A stretch of DNA of 64,000 bases from Bacteroidales bacterium (lineage in GTDB: Bacteria > Bacteroidota > Bacteroidia > Bacteroidales > UBA932): positions 20,605 through 84,604 of the forward strand of contig JAFQFD010000001.1 in NCBI GenBank assembly GCA_017415715.1, given 5' to 3'. Every line of letters starts with the position of its first letter. Positions within the stretch are counted from its first letter, which is position 1. The notes below the pieces were generated by a model, which was given only the letters and a program-made list of their open reading frames with translations, was not told where the DNA came from and searched no databases. A program made the position numbers and the translations under genes. Shown here in pieces: positions 46,815 through 55,820 of this stretch.

Positions 46815-49800
46815 TTATTTAGACGCCATCAGTTCCTGAAGCTTCTCAAGACGCATCTTCACATTATCCATCACATCATCTCCTGCGCCCAATGGCTTAT
46901 AACCGTCACGGACACTCTCGAATGTAGCCTTGGCCTGAGCGAGTTCATCTCTGTCAACAAACGAATCGCCAAGCACGATGAAACTCTTCGCCAGCCAGTA
47001 TGTCTGAGGTGAGCCAGCATCAGAGAATGCATAAACCTTGTTTTCCACTTCAGCAAACTCAGCCTTGTCATAACTGTCCATAATCAGCACATACGCCGCT
47101 TCAGCACCATATGCATCCGAGACATCCGCAGCAAGCTTTTCCATTATCGAGAGTGCCTCCGTCCTGCGGCTTGTCGCCATGTACGACTTCGCCTTGACAT
47201 ACTCTGCCTCGCGCTTGACCGCATCACCCATTCTGCTGTCAAACAGAACCTTGTCGGCATTCTTCAAAGCCTCTGCCCACATTCTGCCCTTGAATGCAGA
47301 GCGCATCATGCCGGTCATCGCCGTAAGCCTGTTGTTCTCAAACCTTGCTGATGCATAGAGAGAAGAATATCCACCATATGCATCCTCCCAACGCTCAAGC
47401 TTATACGAAAGTTCCGAGAAATTGAGCATTGACAGTTCGACGAAAGAGCCAGAACCGTCAGCTATGACCTTTTCATAGCTGTCACAGGCCTGCTCATATT
47501 TACCCAACTGCTTATATGAATCAGCGATATAGAATTCAGCATTGTATGCATACTTGCCAGCAGGATAAGTATCAAGATATGACTGCAGAGACGCCAGTGC
47601 CCTCTGGTAGTTGCCAGAAAGGTAGTTCTGCTCGGCTGCATTGAATATCATCTTTTCCTTCTCATCTGCAGTCTTGGTCGCGCCCTTGCCTATACTGTCG
47701 ATGTACCTCAAATACTCCTCCGGCTCGTTCCTGGTCTGATATATAGACTCGATTGCAGCAAGGGCATCCTCCGCATAACCGGAAAGAGGCATCTCCTCTA
47801 CTACTGTCTTATAATAGCCAAGGGCATCATTGAACTGTGACTGATTCCTTGAAATCGATCCCATTTCGATATACGCCTTCGCCACATATGTAGTATCCTT
47901 GGCAGTGTCGGCAAGCTGTCTGAAACAGTTGAACGCCACATCATCCTTTCCCCTGATCACGTATGCACGTCCGAGTTCATAGACAGCCTCTGGATAGAAC
48001 TGTGAAGAAGGATCTGCATTCAAGGCATTCTCAAGCAGCTTTATCTTCCTCTCCAGATTGCCTGACAAGCCGTAAGAAAGCGCGGACTGATAATATGGAT
48101 AAATATCATTCACATTATAGAAATCCCTCACCGAAAGATCATAGGATGCACTCGCATTCTTATAGTCCTTTGCGATGAAATAGCAGTCTCCGATACGTTC
48201 CAGGGCATCTTTTCTGAACTTGACCTCAGAGCCGTCAAGATATGTGTTGAACCACTTCCTTGCAGTCTTGTAGTCATTCTCCTTGAAATAGCAGTACGCT
48301 ATGTTGTATGGGATCAGATATGACTCAGGCTGACGATACAGCGCCGACTGGTTATACAGTTCGGTGAAGAGTTCCCTTGACTGCTGGTACTGATCGTTCC
48401 TGTAATATGATTCGGCAAGCCAGTATCTGGTCAGCTGATTGAACCTGCTGCCCTTGTCCGAGTAGTATCCTGCTACCCTGAGACAAGGTATGGCCATACG
48501 ATAAGAACCATTTGAAACAAGCTGATGCGCCCTCAGATAATTGGCCTTCATGTAGTTGTTTCTCATGTCATCATCAAGCTCATCTATCATTCCGTATGCA
48601 TCCACGGCTCCAGCATAATCCTTGTTGTGGAGTGCAGCGACAGCCATATAGCTGTATATCTTATCGTCCTTCTCCCTGTCGGAATATCTTCTCATATAGT
48701 CCTGGAATACAGACGGATCGTTATTGATGTCAAATGCAAGCTTCGCCCAGTTGAAATATGCATCCTCTGACACTGCAGGATCATACGATGACATGGACGC
48801 ATCCTTGAATGCTACAAGGGCAGCCACCTTGTTCTTTGTCTGTATGTAGCTGTATCCCATGTGGTAGTTGGCGATCTGACCGAGCGAGTCAGCACGCATT
48901 TCCATATTGCTGAAGCTCTCTATGGCTCCTTTGTAATCCTTTACCGCATACAGCACCGAACCACTGTAGAACCAGTCTGTCCTGGTCTTTGGTTCGCCGT
49001 TGGCATTTGCAGTCAGCTCATAGTACTTACGCGCCTCGGAAGCATTGCCAAGGACCAGCCACGACTCTGATATTATCCTGGCAAGATGCGGCTTGCGCTC
49101 ATCGGACACCGCCTGGTACATCTTCTCGCCGTATCTTGTCACATACTCATAGTCCTTGAGCATAAAACGGCATTCCATGATGTAATAGTTCGCCATCTGA
49201 GTGAATCTTCCGTCAAGAGCGGCCTTCTCGAACCATCCGAGAGCGTCAAAGAAGTTCTTCTTCTCGTAGTTGATGTACGCGATCGAATACTTCGCAGGAG
49301 CCGTATAATCCGATATCGGGCGTTTCTCAAGCTCCACAAACCTCAGCAGGGCCCTGTCAACATCTCCCCTCTCAAGCTCGCAATATGCCTTCTTGAAGAG
49401 ATATTCATCCACCTGGGATTTCTCTATTTGTGTCGGAGACACCTCGTCAAGAAGCTCTCCCGCCCTTATATAATCCTGAACATCAAAGAGATTGAGAGCA
49501 TGACGATACAGTATCTGCGGCACGAGCACAGAGTAAGGGTGCTCGTCCATGAATCTCTGCATGCGATATTCGTAGCCAGGTACATTCATTATCACATCGC
49601 TCAATATGGCATAGCCCTCCGGATCGGCTTTTGCCGACACATCGGACAGATTTTCAAACAGAAGCCTCGAACGGCTGTGCATTCCGTTCTCCTGAAGACG
49701 CAGGATCTCCCTGTACTCTCTTGAACGCGGCGTCACAAGCTTTGAAGATGTGCCGTCTCCGGCTGCGGAAAGCATGGTCGAAGACAGAACTGCGACGGCA

Positions 49801-49832
49801 AAAGCCGACATTATGAATTTCATATTCATCAT
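46815..49832 (-). CDS. large periplasmic TPR protein (1005 aa)
   Basis: The protein has an N-terminal signal sequence (about residues 1-23) and then an almost continuous solenoid of TPR units, about 20 or more, with repeats such as KYSIAYINYEKKNFFDALGW, AYCYFKENDYKTARKWFNTY and AEFYIADSYKQLGKYEQACD. Proteins of this kind in Bacteroidota serve as periplasmic scaffolds. It is directly followed by the barrel protein gene (3-12 bases), which suggests that it works with that barrel, perhaps in its assembly or in an envelope complex. Function not established. Confidence 0.85.
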   Translation of the reverse strand: MMNMKFIMSAFAVAVLSSTMLSAAGDGTSSKLVTPRSREYREILRLQENGMHSRSRLLFENLSDVSAKADPEGYAILSDVIMNVPGYEYRMQRFMDEHPYSVLVPQILYRHALNLFDVQDYIRAGELLDEVSPTQIEKSQVDEYLFKKAYCELERGDVDRALLRFVELEKRPISDYTAPAKYSIAYINYEKKNFFDALGWFEKAALDGRFTQMANYYIMECRFMLKDYEYVTRYGEKMYQAVSDERKPHLARIISESWLVLGNASEARKYYELTANANGEPKTRTDWFYSGSVLYAVKDYKGAIESFSNMEMRADSLGQIANYHMGYSYIQTKNKVAALVAFKDASMSSYDPAVSEDAYFNWAKLAFDINNDPSVFQDYMRRYSDREKDDKIYSYMAVAALHNKDYAGAVDAYGMIDELDDDMRNNYMKANYLRAHQLVSNGSYRMAIPCLRVAGYYSDKGSRFNQLTRYWLAESYYRNDQYQQSRELFTELYNQSALYRQPESYLIPYNIAYCYFKENDYKTARKWFNTYLDGSEVKFRKDALERIGDCYFIAKDYKNASASYDLSVRDFYNVNDIYPYYQSALSYGLSGNLERKIKLLENALNADPSSQFYPEAVYELGRAYVIRGKDDVAFNCFRQLADTAKDTTYVAKAYIEMGSISRNQSQFNDALGYYKTVVEEMPLSGYAEDALAAIESIYQTRNEPEEYLRYIDSIGKGATKTADEKEKMIFNAAEQNYLSGNYQRALASLQSYLDTYPAGKYAYNAEFYIADSYKQLGKYEQACDSYEKVIADGSGSFVELSMLNFSELSYKLERWEDAYGGYSSLYASARFENNRLTAMTGMMRSAFKGRMWAEALKNADKVLFDSRMGDAVKREAEYVKAKSYMATSRRTEALSIMEKLAADVSDAYGAEAAYVLIMDSYDKAEFAEVENKVYAFSDAGSPQTYWLAKSFIVLGDSFVDRDELAQAKATFESVRDGYKPLGAGDDVMDNVKMRLEKLQELMASK

Positions 49833-49867
49833 CAGATAAAAATTTTACAAATTTAACCAATTTCCAC

Positions 49868-49875
49868 TATATTTG
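49868..49875 (+). promoter_or_regulatory. -7 box of the ftsE-like operon
   Basis: TATATTTG matches TAnnTTTG, 23 bases before the ATG at 49899. A candidate box for the divergent TPR gene, CAAATTTA on this strand, is at 49848-49855. Confidence 0.5.
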
Positions 49876-49898
49876 TGTGATTAATATCATTTTTTAAC

Positions 49899-50612
49899 AT
49901 GTCAGACAACACACCTATAATCTCCTTCAGGAACGCAGACATCCTTAACGGAGAGGCAACTGTAATCTATGGACTCAACATGGATGTATATCCGGGCGAC
50001 TTTGTATACATTGTCGGAAAGGTCGGCACCGGAAAGACATCGATAATCAGGACCATAATAGCCGAAAACTCCCTTGAGCAGGGAGAGGGCGAAGCCTGCG
50101 GTTTCCAGCTGAACGGAATCTCGCAGAAGGACATCCCGTTCCTGCGCAGGAAGATGGGTGTTGTATTCCAGGACTTCCAGCTCCTTATGGACAGAAGCGT
50201 CGAGGACAACCTCCGCTTTGTCCTCGAGGCGACAGGATGGAAGGAAGAAGAGAAGATTGCAGCAAGGATCACAGAGGTGCTGGAAGCAGTCGGAATGGGA
50301 CGCAAGGCGCACAAGATGCCGTTCCAGCTCTCTGGAGGCGAGCAGCAGCGCATCGCCATCGCCCGCTCGCTCCTCAATGACCCGCAGGTCATCATCGCTG
50401 ACGAGCCTACAGGAAACCTTGACAACGAGACCGCAGACGGCATCATGCAGCTCCTGACCAGGATCAACATCGAGAAAGGCACAGCCGTCGTGATGGTGAC
50501 CCACAACAGGCAGATTTTCGAAAAATACCCGGGCAGAGTAATGGTGTGCAAGGACGAGGTCTGCACCGAGCAGATGCCTGACGAACCAATAGACTTAGAG
50601 CTTACCATCTGA
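49899..50612 (+). CDS. ftsE: FtsE-like ABC transporter ATP-binding protein
   Basis: The 237-residue ATPase has Walker A GKVGTGKTS at about residues 40-48, the Q-loop in VVFQDFQLL, signature LSGGEQQRIAIARSLL, Walker B VIIADEPTGNLD and the H-loop VMVTHN. The VFQDFQLL-LMDRSVEDNL region resembles FtsE, which with FtsX controls cell-wall hydrolases at division. No ftsX gene is adjacent: the next gene is nth, whose ATG follows at once with one shared base. A general LolD-type ATPase is the alternative. Confidence 0.85.
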   Translation: MSDNTPIISFRNADILNGEATVIYGLNMDVYPGDFVYIVGKVGTGKTSIIRTIIAENSLEQGEGEACGFQLNGISQKDIPFLRRKMGVVFQDFQLLMDRSVEDNLRFVLEATGWKEEEKIAARITEVLEAVGMGRKAHKMPFQLSGGEQQRIAIARSLLNDPQVIIADEPTGNLDNETADGIMQLLTRINIEKGTAVVMVTHNRQIFEKYPGRVMVCKDEVCTEQMPDEPIDLELTI

Positions 50613-51256
50613 TGGAAAGACACGACCTTTTCCACAGAGTCACCCAGTGGTTCTCTGACAACATGGAGTCGCCGCAGACCGAACTGCACTACGACTCCCC
50701 TTTCCATCTGCTCATAGCAGTCATCCTGTCCGCACAGTGCACTGACAAGCGTGTCAACATGTACACTCCGCAGATATTCACACGTTTCCCCGAACCGGCA
50801 GACCTCGCATCTGCATCATTCGAGGAGGTGTACGAACTGATCAAGTCGATATCATTCCCGAACAACAAGGCAAAGCACCTGATCGGTATGGCAAAGAAGC
50901 TGGTCGAAGACTTCGGTTCCATAGTTCCTGCAGACACGGAACTCCTTGAGACAATGCCGGGCGTCGGACGCAAGACAGCCAATGTCATCGCTTCAGTAAT
51001 ATATGACAAGCCTGTCATAGCCGTAGACACACACGTGTTCAGAGTCTCAAGAAGACTCGGACTTTCCGATGGCACCACAGTCGAGGCTGTAGAGAAAGAC
51101 CTCACAGAAGGATTTGCCCCGGAGCTGCGCCCGAAGGCACATCATTGGCTCATCCTTCACGGCAGATATGTATGCACCGCACGCAAGCCAAAGTGCCACG
51201 AATGCGGTCTACAGGACATCTGCAGGGAATACATTGAAAACAATGTCCGAATATGA
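50612..51256 (+). CDS. nth: endonuclease III (DNA glycosylase/AP lyase)
   Basis: It removes oxidised pyrimidines. The 214-residue protein has the helix-hairpin-helix with catalytic Lys121 (PGVGRKTAN) and Asp139 (VDTHV). The C-terminal [4Fe-4S] loop has Cys188, Cys195, Cys198 and Cys204 with the C-x6-C-x2-C-x5-C spacing. These positions are each one residue higher than in E. coli. It overlaps its upstream neighbour by 1 base and its downstream neighbour by 4. Confidence 0.97.
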   Translation: MERHDLFHRVTQWFSDNMESPQTELHYDSPFHLLIAVILSAQCTDKRVNMYTPQIFTRFPEPADLASASFEEVYELIKSISFPNNKAKHLIGMAKKLVEDFGSIVPADTELLETMPGVGRKTANVIASVIYDKPVIAVDTHVFRVSRRLGLSDGTTVEAVEKDLTEGFAPELRPKAHHWLILHGRYVCTARKPKCHECGLQDICREYIENNVRI

Positions 51257-52857
51257 TCAGGCCATTTCCTGAAGACTTCTGCGTCAAGTTCCCCTCGAGC
51301 ATGGACAATCCTTTCCGCTACTCTCCGCACCCTCTTGTGCAGAAGGCAGCGGAAATGCTTATGCAGGAAATAGATTCATCAGAGGATCTGTCCCTGTTGT
51401 TTTCGGAAGGAAAGATGCTTGGAGTGCTGGCAGTAGAGGCTGAAGGGAAAACAGGATACCTTGCCGCCTTTTCAGGAAACGTCGGAGGCAAGAGCATTAT
51501 AGATGGTTTTGTTCCGCCAATATACGACCTCACGGATCCTGACGGGTATTTCAAGACAAAAGAAGCTGAAATCAGCGCTCTGAACCGGGACATAAAAGAG
51601 TTCCAGCAGAATGGAATGATCTCAAGCCTGAAGGCCGGGCTGAAAGAGGCAGAAAGGAAGATGCAGGAGGAAACCTCTATGCAGAAAGCCAGGATGGCAC
51701 TCTTGAAGCATAAACGCGATGAGATAAGAAGCGAGACTGAAGATCCTTCCGGAGAGGAGGAACTGATCCGTCAGAGTCAGCATGAGAAAGCCGAACTCAG
51801 GCGAATAAAACGCAGGTGGGAAGAGAAAATCGCAACCATAAGATCAGAGATTCATCTTCTGGAAGAATCCGTAGAAGAGACGAAGCGGAGAAGAGCCGAA
51901 ATGTCAGACGAACTCCAGAAGTGGATATTCACTCAATATGTAGTCCGCACCTCGGACGGCAAATCCTTATCCATATCTGACATATTCGCAGAACAAGGAC
52001 TGGTCCCTCCTGGCGGCACAGGAGAGTGCGCTGCTCCGAAACTGCTCAACTATTGTTTTGCACATGGCTATACACCCCTGTGCATGGGGGAATTCTGGTA
52101 TGGACAGTCACCGGAAACTGCAGTCAGGACGCACGGACATTTCTATCCTTCCTGCACAAGCAAATGCGGACCGCTGTTGAAGCGTATGCTGAACGGATTT
52201 GATTTCAGTGAAGACACCGTTCACGGAATCCCGGAAATATTGCATGAAGACAATTCGATAATAGTCGCCTCCAAGCCGTCCGGAATGCCATCGGTTCCAG
52301 GATTGGACGGAAAGGTTTCAATGCTTGAATGGATTGGAACAGACAAGGTCAAGGCCGTACACAGACTTGACATGGACACCTCCGGACTGATCATATTCGC
52401 CAAAAACGAAAAGGCCGCAACATGCCTCAGACAACAGTTCCAAGAGCATACCGTACACAAGACATATCACGCCCGATTGTCAAATGCACCGGAAGGCTGC
52501 ACCTTGAAATCAGGCGACAAGGGGACCATAAGACTCCCGCTCAGCGCTGATTATGACGAGAGACCGAGACAGAAGGTTGACACTTCGCAAGGCAAGGAAG
52601 CTATGACCGAATATGAAATTACATCAATCTCCCAGGACGGTGCGATCGAAGTCATATTCAAACCATTTACAGGCAGGACGCATCAGCTTCGCGTCCATTC
52701 CGCCCACATCCGTGGTCTTGGCCACCCCATCGCAGGCGATCTGCTTTACGGAGGAGCATGCGCAACTCGATTATGCCTGCATGCGGCTGAAATCACGTTC
52801 ATTCATCCCGAGTCAGGAAGTCCCGTGACATTTCAGACTGAACTCAATCATTACTGA
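51253..52857 (+). CDS. RluA-family pseudouridine synthase with long N-terminal extension
   Basis: The C-terminal part (about residues 325-534) is an RluA-type rRNA/tRNA pseudouridine synthase with the catalytic Asp373 in HRLDMDTSG and the later GRTHQLRVHSAHI. The first 320 residues are unusual: an alpha/beta start, a long charged coiled coil (about 100-225, for example KAELRRIKRRWEEKIATIRS) and a segment with paired cysteines (GHFYPSCTSKCGPLL) that could bind metal. Such long forms exist in Bacteroidetes and some gamma-proteobacteria. Its ATG overlaps the nth stop by 4 bases. The RNA target is unknown. Confidence 0.9.
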   Translation: MIRPFPEDFCVKFPSSMDNPFRYSPHPLVQKAAEMLMQEIDSSEDLSLLFSEGKMLGVLAVEAEGKTGYLAAFSGNVGGKSIIDGFVPPIYDLTDPDGYFKTKEAEISALNRDIKEFQQNGMISSLKAGLKEAERKMQEETSMQKARMALLKHKRDEIRSETEDPSGEEELIRQSQHEKAELRRIKRRWEEKIATIRSEIHLLEESVEETKRRRAEMSDELQKWIFTQYVVRTSDGKSLSISDIFAEQGLVPPGGTGECAAPKLLNYCFAHGYTPLCMGEFWYGQSPETAVRTHGHFYPSCTSKCGPLLKRMLNGFDFSEDTVHGIPEILHEDNSIIVASKPSGMPSVPGLDGKVSMLEWIGTDKVKAVHRLDMDTSGLIIFAKNEKAATCLRQQFQEHTVHKTYHARLSNAPEGCTLKSGDKGTIRLPLSADYDERPRQKVDTSQGKEAMTEYEITSISQDGAIEVIFKPFTGRTHQLRVHSAHIRGLGHPIAGDLLYGGACATRLCLHAAEITFIHPESGSPVTFQTELNHY

Positions 52858-52861
52858 TAAC

Positions 52862-52899
52862 AAAAAAGCCGGCCTGCATATCTGCGGACCGGCTTTGTA
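52862..52899. terminator. bidirectional terminator between pseudouridine synthase and rpmE2
   Basis: AAAGCCGG (52865-52872) pairs with CCGGCTTT (52889-52896), with an A run on the left and part of a T run on the right. It can serve both convergent genes. Confidence 0.85.
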
Positions 52900-52917
52900 C
52901 CGTATGTCTTGGAAGAA

Positions 52918-53166
52918 TTACTTCTTCTTTGCGTATCTCTGGTAGAATTTGTCAACGCGACCTGCAGTGTCGACGAGCTTCATCTTACCAGTGTAGAAAG
53001 GATGAGAAGTGTTAGAGATCTCAAGCTTTACTACAGGGTACTCAACGCCCTCGATTTCGATGGTCTCCTTAGTGTTCGCGCATGAGCGGGTGATGAACAC
53101 TACGTCGTTTGACATATCCTTGAAAGCTACAAGACGGTAGGTTTCGGGATGGATTCCTGTTTTCAT
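52918..53166 (-). CDS. rpmE2: 50S ribosomal protein L31 type B
   Basis: The 82-residue protein starts MKTGIHPETYRLVAFKDMS and contains SNTSHPFYTGKMKLVDTAGRVDKFYQRY, typical of L31. It lacks the CxxC zinc pairs of the type A (C+) form and keeps one cysteine in TRSCANTKE, so it is the zinc-free type B. It is monocistronic, with its own promoter and a palindromic leader. Confidence 0.96.
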   Translation of the reverse strand: MKTGIHPETYRLVAFKDMSNDVVFITRSCANTKETIEIEGVEYPVVKLEISNTSHPFYTGKMKLVDTAGRVDKFYQRYAKKK

Positions 53167-53176
53167 AATGCTTATA

Positions 53177-53234
53177 AAATTTAGTTAACTAATTTTGCGG
53201 CGCAAAAGTAATGTTATTTTTCCAAACAAACAAC
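53177..53234 (-). promoter_or_regulatory. rpmE2 promoter and 20-bp palindrome in the leader
   Basis: On the minus strand GTTG (53231-53234), 20 bases, then TACTTTTG (53203-53210). Between this and the ATG lies a palindrome at 53177-53196 centred on TTAGTTAACTAA (53181-53192 perfect), with one mismatched pair in ten. It ends 10 bases before the start codon. Confidence 0.6.
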
Positions 53235-53245
53235 ATTTATACGAT

Positions 53246-54313
53246 TTATTTTATCCTGTATGGCTGATCGTCGTACAAAAGAAACTTTTTGGCCTTCCTG
53301 ATCCACTTCTGCTCCTCGACTTTCACATGCTCACGCATATCCTCTGTAGAGATCTTGCCTTCAATATAATCCAGAAGCACAGGATCGGCAAGTTTTGCGG
53401 CAAAGCCATCTTCCAGACGGAAATCTTCATACCTCTCCCGGAAGAATCTCATCAGTTGCAGGGTGTGCATTAGAGAGTGATATTCAACTCCAGGGGATCG
53501 CATCAGCTGATAGCCGTAACACTTCTCACCTGCATACCTTCCGCATGAGGGTGTGAACGAACAAGGCCGGAGCATGATGCCTTCAGCGACAGGCACAGGC
53601 TCGCGGTGAGCCGTCTTGATGAAAGGAGCTCCGAAATACTCATATGGCCTGGCAGTTCCAATGGCAGGAGTAATATTGGTATTGTTCCATAATCCGCCTC
53701 CGCTATACACATCACATGTGAAGAGACCTGGAATATCAGAAGCAGGAGCTATGGTCCATGGCATGAGGTGATGGTTTGAATCCGTCGCCAAGGCTGAGAT
53801 AACATGAAGGGCGAACTTCGCACCTATTTCATGATAGTACAGATTGGCAAGCTCACCAAGTGTCAGACCATGCCTGTGCGCTACCTTTGGCACATGCATC
53901 TCAGACCCATCTGCCGGCATTGTGCCTTCCACTACCCTTCCCGCGGGATTGATATGGTCAACAATATACAGAGACGGAGCCTCCTCCTTCATGGACTTCA
54001 ACACCTCCATCAGGTGCATGACATCCTTTGTGTAGTTGAAGTATCTGGATCCTACATCCTGGATCTCCACAACCACGGCCGAGAGTTCCTTAAGATCCTC
54101 GACACTGAATTCTATGTGGTTGGTCAGAGGAGTCAGCTCAGTATCCCTCGGATTGAAAATGACCTGAAGATTGCCCCTTTCCTGAAATATGTCATAGAGG
54201 TATCGTCCCCGGTCTGTATCCCAGCAGTTCTGGGTGCAGAAGCACCCGACCCGGCCTTCCTGCAATGCCTTGTCGAGCTGTTCCTCCAATGATGTCGTCC
54301 TGAATGAGAACAT
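53246..54313 (-). CDS. DUF1343 protein (NamZ-like exo-beta-N-acetylmuramidase)
   Basis: The 355-residue protein belongs to the DUF1343 family by VEIQDVGSRYFNYTKDVMHLM near residues 81-101 and the later HRHGLTLGELANLYYHEIG and PSCGRYAGEKCYGYQL. The characterised family member NamZ of Bacillus removes terminal MurNAc from peptidoglycan fragments (GH171). No signal peptide is seen here, and the N-terminus is shorter than in secreted homologues, so a cytosolic recycling role is possible. It shares one base with the end of glmM upstream on the same strand (the gene starts at the glmM stop). Confidence 0.8.
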   Translation of the reverse strand: MFSFRTTSLEEQLDKALQEGRVGCFCTQNCWDTDRGRYLYDIFQERGNLQVIFNPRDTELTPLTNHIEFSVEDLKELSAVVVEIQDVGSRYFNYTKDVMHLMEVLKSMKEEAPSLYIVDHINPAGRVVEGTMPADGSEMHVPKVAHRHGLTLGELANLYYHEIGAKFALHVISALATDSNHHLMPWTIAPASDIPGLFTCDVYSGGGLWNNTNITPAIGTARPYEYFGAPFIKTAHREPVPVAEGIMLRPCSFTPSCGRYAGEKCYGYQLMRSPGVEYHSLMHTLQLMRFFRERYEDFRLEDGFAAKLADPVLLDYIEGKISTEDMREHVKVEEQKWIRKAKKFLLYDDQPYRIK

Positions 54314-55764
54314 TAGCCGATGATCTTGTTTGCTATTTCAATGATCTGCTGCGCCAGTGCGTCTGCTGCCTCTTTTGTCGCAGCCTCTGCATAGATGCGG
54401 ATTATAGGCTCTGTATTTGAACGACGTAGATGAACCCACTCCTTGCGTGACTCGAATGAGATCTTGACACCGTCTATCGTATTGACATCCTCTGCAGCAA
54501 AGACTGTCTTCACCTCGTCAAGGATCTTGTCTATGAGAGCGCTGTCAGAAAGCTCGATCTTGTTCTTTGCGATCACATACTGAGGATAAGTCTTGAGAAG
54601 CTCGGAAACCTTCATCTTCTTATATGCAAGATTGGTAAGGAAAAGAGCTACACCGACCATTGCGTCACGTCCATAATGGAGAGCAGGATATATGACACCT
54701 CCGTTGCCCTCGCCTCCGATGAGAGCTCCGCACTCTTTCATCTTAGTAGTCACATTGACCTCACCTACCGCCGCTGCACAATACTCTCCGCCATACTGCT
54801 CGGTCACATCACGAAGCGCCCTTGAAGAAGAAAGGTTTGAAGATGCCGCCATCTGATATGGGGCAGCCACCTCTTCAAGAGACTTTCCTGTCTTGAGAGA
54901 TTCGTCATATACTCTTGAGAAAAGATAGTCTGCCACGCTCACGAGAGTATACTCCTCGCCGAAAGGCTTGCCATCTTCGCATATCAGAGCAAGACGGTCC
55001 ACGTCAGGATCAACAGAGATACCGAGGTCGGCATTATTTGCAACAACCGCTTCACTGAGTTCAACCAGATTAGATGGAAGCGGCTCCGGATTATGTGCGA
55101 ACTCTCCCGTAGGGTCGCAGTTCACACATACGCACTCAACGCCCATGCGCTCAAGAAGGCGAGGCATTATGATGCCGCCGACTGAATTGACAGCATCAAG
55201 GGCCACCTTGAAATGAGCATTGCGTACAGCCTCGACATCTACCATAGGAAGGGCAAGCACTGCATCGAGATGAGCGTCTGTAAAATCTTTTTCCTCAATC
55301 AAGCCGAGATCATCAACCTGCGCAAAGCAGAAATCTTCAGCCTCTGCACATGCAAGAATCGCTGCTCCCTCCACAGCATTGAGGAACTCGCCTTTCTCAT
55401 TGAGAAGCTTCAAGGCATTCCATTGCTTTGGATTATGAGACGCTGTAAGGATGATGCCTCCGTCCGCTTCCTCGAAAACCACTGCCATTTCTGTTGTTGG
55501 TGTCGAACAGAATCCCGCCTTAACGACATCAACTCCGCACGCGATGAGAGTACCGCACACAAGGTGCTCGACCATATCACCTGAAAGACGCGCGTCTTTG
55601 CCCACAACAACCTTGTAGCGCTCGCAACATGGCTTCGGACGACGCTCGCGCATCTTCTCGCAATATGCATAAGTGAACTTTACGATATCAAGTGGCGAAA
55701 GGCTCTCGCCCGGAGCGCCTCCGATTGTGCCACGAATTCCGGAAATAGATTTTATAAGTGTCAT
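54313..55764 (-). CDS. glmM: phosphoglucosamine mutase (phosphohexomutase family)
   Basis: This enzyme isomerises glucosamine 6-phosphate to the 1-phosphate for UDP-GlcNAc and peptidoglycan. The 483-residue protein has the active-site phosphoserine Ser109 in TASHNPKQWN, metal-binding DPDVDRLAL, the sugar-binding GGEGNGGVI, and the phosphate-binding RRSNTEPIIRIYAEA near the C-terminus. The first residues KSISGIRGTIGG are typical of GlmM. Coupling with the DUF1343 muramidase fits amino-sugar recycling. Phosphomannomutase is the alternative. Confidence 0.9.
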   Translation of the reverse strand: MTLIKSISGIRGTIGGAPGESLSPLDIVKFTYAYCEKMRERRPKPCCERYKVVVGKDARLSGDMVEHLVCGTLIACGVDVVKAGFCSTPTTEMAVVFEEADGGIILTASHNPKQWNALKLLNEKGEFLNAVEGAAILACAEAEDFCFAQVDDLGLIEEKDFTDAHLDAVLALPMVDVEAVRNAHFKVALDAVNSVGGIIMPRLLERMGVECVCVNCDPTGEFAHNPEPLPSNLVELSEAVVANNADLGISVDPDVDRLALICEDGKPFGEEYTLVSVADYLFSRVYDESLKTGKSLEEVAAPYQMAASSNLSSSRALRDVTEQYGGEYCAAAVGEVNVTTKMKECGALIGGEGNGGVIYPALHYGRDAMVGVALFLTNLAYKKMKVSELLKTYPQYVIAKNKIELSDSALIDKILDEVKTVFAAEDVNTIDGVKISFESRKEWVHLRRSNTEPIIRIYAEAATKEAADALAQQIIEIANKIIG

Positions 55765-55791
55765 AACCTCGCAAAATTACATTTTTAATAT

Positions 55792-55799
55792 TACTTTTG
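55792..55799 (+). promoter_or_regulatory. -7 box of the DUF486 gene
   Basis: TACTTTTG matches TAnnTTTG, 21 bases before the ATG at 55821. It also argues against the TTG start at 55797, which lies in the box. Confidence 0.5.
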
Positions 55800-55820
55800 C
55801 AACCCAAACTGATAAACACG

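Noticed and set aside
55797-55820. TTG start for the DUF486 gene
   Set aside because: The TTG lies inside the -7 promoter box; the ATG at 55821 gives the normal hydrophobic start.
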